The notes below the pieces were generated by a model. That model had not been told where the DNA came from. It was given only the letters and a program-made list of their open reading frames with translations, and did not search any database. From NCBI GenBank assembly GCA_024638525.1, contig JAHEKB010000021.1, positions 6,436-17,053 of the forward strand: DNA of 10,618 bases, given 5' to 3'. The DNA is from Bacteroidota bacterium. Its GTDB lineage: Bacteria > Bacteroidota > Bacteroidia > NS11-12g > UBA9320. Position numbers and translations under genes: made by a program. Each line of letters starts with the position of its first letter. The first letter of the stretch is position 1. This document shows positions 5,601-10,618 of this stretch, one piece after another.

Positions 5601-7873
5601 GTACAAAGAAAAAGGCTAAAAAAGGATTTATTTCGAGGTTGATTTCAAAGCTCTGGAAAGCATTTTTCATTGGTCTGGGTATAGCCATCCTCTTCTTTAT
5701 TGGCGTACGTGTTGGACTTTTCGGAAAACTCCCAGATTTTGAAGAGGAACTAGAGAACCCAAGAACTAAACTGGCATCTGAAATCTACTCATCTGATGAT
5801 GAGATGTTGGGTAAGCTTTTTTTTCAGGAAGACAGAACAAATTCAACGTTTGAGAATATCCCTCGACACATGAAAGAGGCCCTCATCGCAACAGAAGATG
5901 CACGATTTTTAAGGCATTCAGGTATTGACGGTAGAGCTTTGGCAAGAGCGGTGGTCAAACTGGGAACGGACGGCGGCGGCAGTACGATATCACAACAGCT
6001 GGCGAAGAATTTATTTCACAAGCACGCTACAAGCTTTCCAGGCAGGGTTTTGCAAAAAGTCAAGGAGTGGATTTTGGCTGTAGAGCTGGAAAAGAGATAT
6101 ACGAAAGATGAAATCGTTCTCATGTATTTCAATACAGTCCCTTGGGGCAATAGTTATGGAATTAAATCTGCGGCCAAGCGCTATTTCAACAAATCTACAT
6201 CTGAATTGAACATTGAAGAAGCGGCGGTTCTGGTTGGAATGCTTAAAGCACCAACATCATACAATCCAGTTAGGAACCCCGAACGCTCGCTAGGACGTCG
6301 AAACGTAGTATTAGGGCAGATGAAGAAATACGGATACTTGAGCACTGAAGCTCATGATAGCTTGAGGGCTTTGCCTTTGGTAACGGATTACAATTTCATA
6401 GACCACAATCAAGGCCTTGCAACCTATTTCCGATCTTATTTGGCCTCTTGGTTAAAAGCTTGGACTGACCGATACGAGCAAGCAACTGGAGTCAAGTATA
6501 ACATATACGACGATGGATTAAAAATCTATACCACCATTGATTCCAAATTGCAAGCTTATGCTGAAGAGGCAATGGAGGCTCATATGGCTGATTTACAAAG
6601 CCAGTTCTTCAAAGAAACAGCTAGGAGAAACAGAGATCCTTGGTATATTGATGATCAGCCCGGTGTAGTAGATGATAATTATATCCCAAAAATGATTAAA
6701 CGAACGCGGCGGTATAAAAACCTGCGGAAGAAATATCAGAAACAGCAAGACTCCATAGATTTTTATTTGAACAAAGCTGTTCCCATGACTTTGTTCAGTT
6801 GGGAAGGCGAAATCGATACCTTATTGAGCCCTATAGACTCATTGAGATACTGCAAGCAAATACTGCATAGCGGTTTCATGTCTATGGATCCACGAAATGG
6901 TCACATCAAGGCTTGGGTAGGTGGTATAAATCACAAACATTTTCAGTACGACCACGTCAATAAAAATGCAAACAGGCAGGTGGGTTCAACTTTCAAACCT
7001 TTGGTGTATGCAAGAGCCCTTGATGATGACAAACTGCAACCATGCGAAATGGTTTCTACGGGTCCGGTTATCGTTGAATATGATGGCAATAAAACATGGT
7101 CTCCAAGAAATTCGGGCAAAGTGCCCGATGAAGTAAGCTTCTACGAAGGCCTGCAGAAGTCCATCAATACTACTACAGCACGAGTCATGAAAAGACTGGG
7201 TCCAAACAGCCCTGAGGTGGTCAAGCAAACCGCAGGGAAAATGGGCATTGATGAAAGTAAATTTGTTCCCTATCCAACCATAGCTCTAGGGGTAATGGAC
7301 CTTTCTGTGTTTGAAATGGTCGGAGCCTACAGCACTTTTATAAATGAAGGGGTTTGGACCGAACCCATATTTGTCACCCGTATTGAAGACAAGAACGGTA
7401 ACATTCTAGAAGAGTTCACCCCACAAAAAGAAGAAGCACTGCGCAAGCAAACGGCTTATATCGTTTGTAAGATGTTGGAACGAGTTACCAGTGCAGGCGG
7501 TACAGGTGCGCGTCTGAGGTATAGGTATAATATACCATCCAATGCCACCATAGGGGGCAAAACAGGTACTACACAAAACAATTCCGATGGTTGGTTTATG
7601 GGTATAACCCCTGAATTGGTCAGTGGTTGTTGGGTAGGAGCTGAAGAGCGGGTGGTACACTTTAGAAGCACCAACCTAGGACAAGGAGCAAACATGGCCC
7701 TTCCAATCTTTGCCAAATACATGGAGAAAGTCTATGCCGACAGATCATTCAAACTCAGCAGAGATCCTTTCAAGAAACCCGACATTAATTTTACCTTAGA
7801 AGTGGACTGCGATGCATACGAAGAGGACAACAACAATCCGCAAGATGTTCTAGACTCAGGAGATCTATTCTGA
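5597..7873 (+). CDS. mrcA: Class A penicillin-binding protein (bifunctional glycosyltransferase/transpeptidase, PBP1A-like)
   Basis: This enzyme polymerises lipid II glycan and cross-links the stem peptides on the periplasmic side of the inner membrane. The 758-residue product has a Lys-rich cytoplasmic tail, one membrane helix (about 22-42), a GT51 glycosyltransferase domain (about 60-240) and a transpeptidase domain (about 420-705). GT51 landmarks are E100-D101 with RFLRHSGID, GGSTISQQLAKN (127-138), and KE at 156-157 before LEKRYTKDEI. Transpeptidase landmarks are S464-T-F-K467, S522-I-N524 and K655-T-G-T658. All catalytic residues are present and the length is normal. A basic, tyrosine-rich linker (about 330-395) joins the domains, and the C-terminus is acidic and Asn-rich. 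The ATG overlaps the sprE stop, so translation of the two is probably coupled. A T8 run lies at 5817-5824. The 3' end overlaps the convergent gene by 9 bp. The 1A rather than 1B label is by overall resemblance. Confidence 0.95.
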   Translation: MSTKKKAKKGFISRLISKLWKAFFIGLGIAILFFIGVRVGLFGKLPDFEEELENPRTKLASEIYSSDDEMLGKLFFQEDRTNSTFENIPRHMKEALIATEDARFLRHSGIDGRALARAVVKLGTDGGGSTISQQLAKNLFHKHATSFPGRVLQKVKEWILAVELEKRYTKDEIVLMYFNTVPWGNSYGIKSAAKRYFNKSTSELNIEEAAVLVGMLKAPTSYNPVRNPERSLGRRNVVLGQMKKYGYLSTEAHDSLRALPLVTDYNFIDHNQGLATYFRSYLASWLKAWTDRYEQATGVKYNIYDDGLKIYTTIDSKLQAYAEEAMEAHMADLQSQFFKETARRNRDPWYIDDQPGVVDDNYIPKMIKRTRRYKNLRKKYQKQQDSIDFYLNKAVPMTLFSWEGEIDTLLSPIDSLRYCKQILHSGFMSMDPRNGHIKAWVGGINHKHFQYDHVNKNANRQVGSTFKPLVYARALDDDKLQPCEMVSTGPVIVEYDGNKTWSPRNSGKVPDEVSFYEGLQKSINTTTARVMKRLGPNSPEVVKQTAGKMGIDESKFVPYPTIALGVMDLSVFEMVGAYSTFINEGVWTEPIFVTRIEDKNGNILEEFTPQKEEALRKQTAYIVCKMLERVTSAGGTGARLRYRYNIPSNATIGGKTGTTQNNSDGWFMGITPELVSGCWVGAEERVVHFRSTNLGQGANMALPIFAKYMEKVYADRSFKLSRDPFKKPDINFTLEVDCDAYEEDNNNPQDVLDSGDLF

Positions 7874-9409
7874 ATGACCCAGAAATTGACAATTATATAG
7901 GTCGTTCATACCACCAATTATCACATCCGCTTTCTCATAACCATAGGTATCTTTCAAGGTTCTGATCTGATTGTGATCATCCGTGGTCGTTTCAACATCT
8001 CTCATGTGGTATTCACACGGATGCTCATAGCCAGAAGCGTGGGTAATTTCAAGTAACTCTTTTCTAAAGTACTTCACATAATTGCAAAATCGCTCAGATT
8101 TCAAGTGAGGATCAATCCCCGCTTGCAACCATCTGTTTTGAGTTGCAACACCGCTAGGACATCTATTGGTGTGACATAACTGCGCTTGAATACAGCCTAT
8201 ACTCATCATGGCTTCTCGTGCAACATTTATCAGGTCTGCTCCCATGGCCAACGCCCGAACTGCATTGGAAGGTAATCCCAGTTTGCCCGAAGCAATAAAA
8301 ACTACTTTGTCGCATAAACCTTTGTCTTTGAATAACTTATATACCTTGGCAAATCCGTTAAAAAAAGGCAGGGAAACGTGATCTGCAAAGCTAGGTGGAG
8401 CTGCACCCGTTCCTCCTTCACCCCCATCAATGGTCACAAAATCAGGGCCTGTTCCTCGTTCAGCTATGCTATTGACCAATTTTTCCCATTGATCAGTCTT
8501 GCCCACCGCGGCTTTAATCCCAACGGGTAGCCCTGTGCAATCGGCAATAGACTCTATGAGATCTAGCAGTTCTTCAATATTGCTAAATGCTGAGTGAGAG
8601 GCGGGTGAAATGACATCTTTACCCCTCTCAACGCCTCTTATTTCTGCAATTTCTTTTGAAATCTTAGATCCGGGTAAAACTCCTCCCTTTCCCGGCTTTG
8701 CGCCCTGTGACAGTTTGATTTCTATGGCTCGTACAAAGGAGTTATTCTCTACCATTTTCTCCAGCTTGTCCAAAGAGAAATTGCCCGCTTGATCTCGAAC
8801 ACCAAAATATCCGGTTCCAAAATGAAAGACCACATCTGCACCAAAACTGTGATAGGGCGACAGTCCTCCTTCTCCAGTATTGTGGTAGGCGCCACATTTT
8901 TTGGCGCCTTTGTTCAAGGACTCGACTGCTTTGGCTGACAGCGAACCGTAACTCATGGCCGAGATATTCAAAATAGAATACGGCCTATAAGGTCTCCTGC
9001 GCCCATTGGCCTCTCCTATTACTTTGGCACAAGGCAAAAATGTATTGTGCTCTCTATTGATGTGTTGGGCGGGTAAATTATAAGGAAAGAGTGCCGGTTT
9101 GATAAAATGATAATTTGGAGAGAAGAATTCCTGATCCGATCCAAATCCTTGATAATTATTCTCTTTCTTCGATGAGGAATATATCCACGATCGTTCCCGT
9201 CGATTGAACGGCAATTCCTCTCGATTGTTGGCAACAATATACTGCCTCAATTCCGGTCCAATGTGTTCAAGCATATACCTCAAATGACCCATAATTGGGA
9301 AATTATGACTTATGGTATGTCTTCTCTGAACAATATCCCTAATGGCCACCAAAGCCAAAACAATGAGAAGCCAGTGCCACCAAAGTAATGCAGCGAGGAA
9401 ATCAAGCAT
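7865..9409 (-). CDS. Membrane-anchored glutamate-synthase-like FMN/[3Fe-4S] oxidoreductase
   Basis: The product belongs to the stand-alone glutamate synthase central/FMN-domain family (PF01645). From the ATG at 9407-9409 it has 514 residues; a TTG two codons upstream (9413-9415) is in frame but less likely. Numbering from that TTG, a membrane helix lies at about 8-25, followed by the (beta/alpha)8 FMN domain (about 145-430). Landmarks are SAMSYGSLS (152-160), KLSQGAKPGKGG (234-245), TIDGGEGGTGAAP (328-340) and the cluster motif C408-x5-C414-x4-C419, as in GOGAT. The glutaminase domain of true GltB is absent and no GltD or ferredoxin partner is adjacent, so the substrate is unknown; glutamate synthesis should not be assumed. 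It may be an amine- or C1-type FMN oxidoreductase feeding electrons at the membrane. Its last 9 bp overlap the end of the PBP gene. Confidence 0.9.
   Translation of the reverse strand: MLDFLAALLWWHWLLIVLALVAIRDIVQRRHTISHNFPIMGHLRYMLEHIGPELRQYIVANNREELPFNRRERSWIYSSSKKENNYQGFGSDQEFFSPNYHFIKPALFPYNLPAQHINREHNTFLPCAKVIGEANGRRRPYRPYSILNISAMSYGSLSAKAVESLNKGAKKCGAYHNTGEGGLSPYHSFGADVVFHFGTGYFGVRDQAGNFSLDKLEKMVENNSFVRAIEIKLSQGAKPGKGGVLPGSKISKEIAEIRGVERGKDVISPASHSAFSNIEELLDLIESIADCTGLPVGIKAAVGKTDQWEKLVNSIAERGTGPDFVTIDGGEGGTGAAPPSFADHVSLPFFNGFAKVYKLFKDKGLCDKVVFIASGKLGLPSNAVRALAMGADLINVAREAMMSIGCIQAQLCHTNRCPSGVATQNRWLQAGIDPHLKSERFCNYVKYFRKELLEITHASGYEHPCEYHMRDVETTTDDHNQIRTLKDTYGYEKADVIIGGMNDLYNCQFLGHSE
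7871..7908. terminator. Possible hairpin at the convergent PBP / glutamate-synthase-like gene ends
   Basis: TGAATGACC (7871-7879, containing the PBP stop codon) can pair with GGTCGTTCA (7900-7908) as a 9-bp stem with one G-U wobble. The 20-nt loop contains a smaller AATT/AATT stem (7884-7887 with 7891-7894). The position, just past the PBP gene and at the convergence point, suits a transcript end. Neither strand has a following T-run, so it is not a classical intrinsic terminator and the call is tentative. Confidence 0.25.
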
Positions 9410-9451
9410 GTTCAAAGAAAGTGATAATGTTTAAATTGATTGCCTCTAAAT

Positions 9452-9476
9452 CATTAATATCTAGCTAGTATTAATG
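9452..9476. promoter_or_regulatory. Inverted repeat, candidate operator between divergent genes
   Basis: CATTAATA (9452-9459) and TATTAATG (9469-9476) form perfect 8-bp inverted arms around a 9-nt spacer. The spacer contains the palindrome CTAGCTAG (9461-9468), slightly off centre. The site lies 43 bp from the glutamate-synthase-like start in a 193-bp divergent intergenic region. Centre-to-centre spacing of the arms is 17 bp, which suits a dimeric DNA-binding regulator, but no regulator gene is in the window. The symmetry is seen directly; operator function is inferred. Confidence 0.4.
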
Positions 9477-9485
9477 TTATTCAAA
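9456..9485 (-). promoter_or_regulatory. Possible promoter for the glutamate-synthase-like gene
   Basis: On the minus strand TTTG (9485-9482) is followed after 18 nt by TAGATATT (9463-9456), a partial match to the Bacteroidota -33 TTTG / -7 TAnnTTTG promoter. The -7 box overlaps the inverted repeat at 9452-9476, so a protein bound there would block it. The second box is weak in an AT-rich region, so chance occurrence is quite possible. Confidence 0.25.
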
Positions 9486-9552
9486 TTTTTGTCAAGGACT
9501 AGGGCAGCAACGAAGCATTCTTCTTCACAGATTCATATGGTATAAAACTATA

Positions 9553-9584
9553 ATTGATGCTTGAGGAATAATAAACTTCATTTG
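9553..9584 (+). promoter_or_regulatory. Possible promoter for the TSUP transporter gene
   Basis: ATTG (9553-9556) lies 20 nt before TTCATTTG (9577-9584), which matches the Bacteroidota TAnnTTTG box except at its second base. Spacing is in the accepted range and would give a short leader of about 10-15 nt before the ATG at 9603. The rest of this 193-bp intergenic stretch (9410-9602), apart from the dyad and the opposing promoter candidate, shows no small gene or RNA that can be supported. Confidence 0.3.
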
Positions 9585-9602
9585 TATACAGTCTAAGATG
9601 CC

Positions 9603-10376
9603 ATGGAAATAATACTCATTTCTTTAGCTGCCTTTGCAGTTGCGATCCTGACATTCTTCTCTGGATTTGGCCTTGGAACCATATTAACTCCGATCTTCAT
9701 GATCTTTTTTCCAGTTGATTTAGCCATTGCTCTAACTGGAGTAGTTCACTTCTTTAACAATCTTTTCAAGATAGTGCTTGTCGGGAAAAAAGCGAATCGT
9801 CAAGTATTGCTTCGATTTGGTATACCTGCTGTAATAGCGGCTTTTATAGGCGCATACCTGCTTTTACATCTGCCGGATTCAAAACCACTTTTTAGTTACG
9901 AACTGTTAGGTAGACACTTAGAAGTCTATCCGGTTAAATTCTTAATTTCTATACTGCTAATCATCTTCGCGACATTAGACCTCATTCCTGCCTTTAACAG
10001 ACTGCAGTTTACAAAGGATAAACTCCCAATCGGAGGTTTTTTAAGTGGATTCTTCGGAGGTTTATCTGGCAATCAAGGTGCTCTGCGAAGTGCATTTCTA
10101 ATCAAAGCCGGCTTAAGCAAGGAAGCTTTTATAGGTACCGCTGTAGTGGTATCAACTTTTGTTGATTTTACGAGACTCAGCGTCTATGCAACACGGTTCA
10201 GTCAAAGTGGACTTATAGATAATTTGGACGTTGTGATATCCGCTACCCTGGCTGCTATTGCAGGAGCATTCTTTGGCAATAAACTCTTGACTAAAGTTAC
10301 TTTGAAGTCACTTCAAATTTTAGTTGCCATTTTGCTAATTGTCATTTCTATAGCCTTGGGAATGGGATTAATCTAA
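9603..10376 (+). CDS. TSUP-family membrane transporter (sulfite exporter TauE/SafE type)
   Basis: This 257-residue, highly hydrophobic inner-membrane protein has about seven or eight helices in two related halves. Each half begins with the Gly-rich hairpin typical of PF01925: FFSGFGLGTILTP (18-30) and GGFLSGFFGGLSGNQGALRS (144-163). Family members move sulfite, sulfoacetate, thiosulfate-type or other small organic anions; nothing here identifies the substrate, and no sulfur-metabolism gene is adjacent. The start is the ATG at 9603; a nearby ATG at 9598 is out of frame. Length is normal for the family. It is divergent from the glutamate-synthase-like gene, sharing its intergenic region, and overlaps the opposite-strand beta-CASP gene by 9 bp at its stop. 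Co-regulation with the divergent oxidoreductase is possible but unproven. Confidence 0.9.
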   Translation: MEIILISLAAFAVAILTFFSGFGLGTILTPIFMIFFPVDLAIALTGVVHFFNNLFKIVLVGKKANRQVLLRFGIPAVIAAFIGAYLLLHLPDSKPLFSYELLGRHLEVYPVKFLISILLIIFATLDLIPAFNRLQFTKDKLPIGGFLSGFFGGLSGNQGALRSAFLIKAGLSKEAFIGTAVVVSTFVDFTRLSVYATRFSQSGLIDNLDVVISATLAAIAGAFFGNKLLTKVTLKSLQILVAILLIVISIALGMGLI

Positions 10377-10618
10377 ATTATAGACCTGATCCATAACGGG
10401 AATCTCTACCTTTTTGAACCCTTGATCCAAAATGGCTGCTTTAAACTTATCCTGACGATCAATCTCACCATGCACCAAAAAGATCTTTTTTAGTTTTTTG
10501 CGATCCTGGTTGGATAGAAAATCCAACATTTCAGATTGATCTCCATGCGCACTAAAGCTATCCATCACCAGAACCTCAGCTTTTACCTCTTTCCGTTCTC
10601 CAAATATCTGCACTTCTT
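10368..10618 (-). CDS. Beta-CASP metallo-beta-lactamase-fold hydrolase, C-terminal part (cut by window edge)
   Basis: Only the last 82 codons are visible; the frame stays open through the right edge, and a GTG at 10611-10613 is an internal Val codon, not a start, because the preceding codon (GAA) continues the family pattern EVQIFGE. The segment contains SFSAHGD and FLVHGE, carrying the motif B and motif C histidines of beta-CASP nucleases, within the RNA-metabolising MBL (RMMBL) C-terminal region, and ends VEIPVMDQVYNLD. Relatives include CPSF73/RNase J-like exo- and endoribonucleases, so an RNA-processing role is likely, though the metal-binding HxHxDH motif lies outside the window and cannot be checked. 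The stop TAA (10368-10370) lies inside the end of the convergent transporter gene. Confidence 0.9.
   Translation of the reverse strand, partial: EVQIFGERKEVKAEVLVMDSFSAHGDQSEMLDFLSNQDRKKLKKIFLVHGEIDRQDKFKAAILDQGFKKVEIPVMDQVYNLD

Noticed and set aside
6986..7722. Minus-strand open frames within the PBP transpeptidase region
   Set aside because: They overlap catalytic motifs of the real gene on the other strand and look like chance frames.
9410..9602. Small RNA or small peptide gene in the divergent intergenic region
   Set aside because: No strong stem with a T-run and no credible short frame were seen; the symmetry at 9452-9476 is better read as a DNA-binding site.
10611..10613. GTG as the start of an 81-residue protein at the right edge
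   Set aside because: The frame continues upstream to the window end and the residues fit the interior of a beta-CASP protein, so this is a truncated gene, not a small one.

Overview
The window looks like ordinary chromosome from a member of the Bacteroidota, probably an aerobic, gliding, marine-type Flavobacteriia/Cytophagia relative. The clearest markers are a SprE/PorW-type protein (a gliding/type IX secretion component restricted to this phylum), an ATP synthase subunit a with the long signal-bearing, His-rich N-terminus found in the phylum, and a C-terminal piece of a beta-CASP metallo-hydrolase of the kind common there. The genus cannot be fixed from sequence reading alone. No mobile element, RNA gene, CRISPR array or phage gene was seen.

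Left part, minus strand (2950 down to 8): five genes packed with at most 1 nt between them, in transcription order M23 metallopeptidase, bactofilin, AtpZ, an AtpI-like four-helix membrane protein, and atpB. The remaining ATP synthase genes presumably follow beyond the left edge. A cell-wall/cytoskeleton pair thus heads an ATP synthase operon. Three of the five genes have no usable ATG and appear to start at GTG or TTG.

Centre, plus strand (3027 to 7873): sprE/porW and a class A penicillin-binding protein, joined by an ATGA start/stop overlap. This pair diverges from the M23-bactofilin operon across only 76 bp. A peptidoglycan endopeptidase and a shape filament therefore face a trans-envelope secretion/gliding component and a peptidoglycan synthase. 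The SprE here has a signal peptide but no lipobox cysteine.

Right part: a membrane-anchored, FMN/[3Fe-4S] glutamate-synthase-like protein (minus, 9409 down to 7865) converges with the PBP gene with a 9-bp overlap. It diverges from a TauE/SafE-type (TSUP) membrane transporter (plus, 9603 to 10376) across a 193-bp AT-rich region holding an 8+8 bp inverted repeat and possible Bacteroidota-type promoters. The transporter converges, again with a 9-bp overlap, on the 3' end of the beta-CASP hydrolase that runs off the right edge.

No clearly new system is evident. The points most worth following are the layout of envelope genes around 2951-3026, the SprE variant without a lipid anchor, the run of non-ATG starts, and the dyad at 9452-9476.
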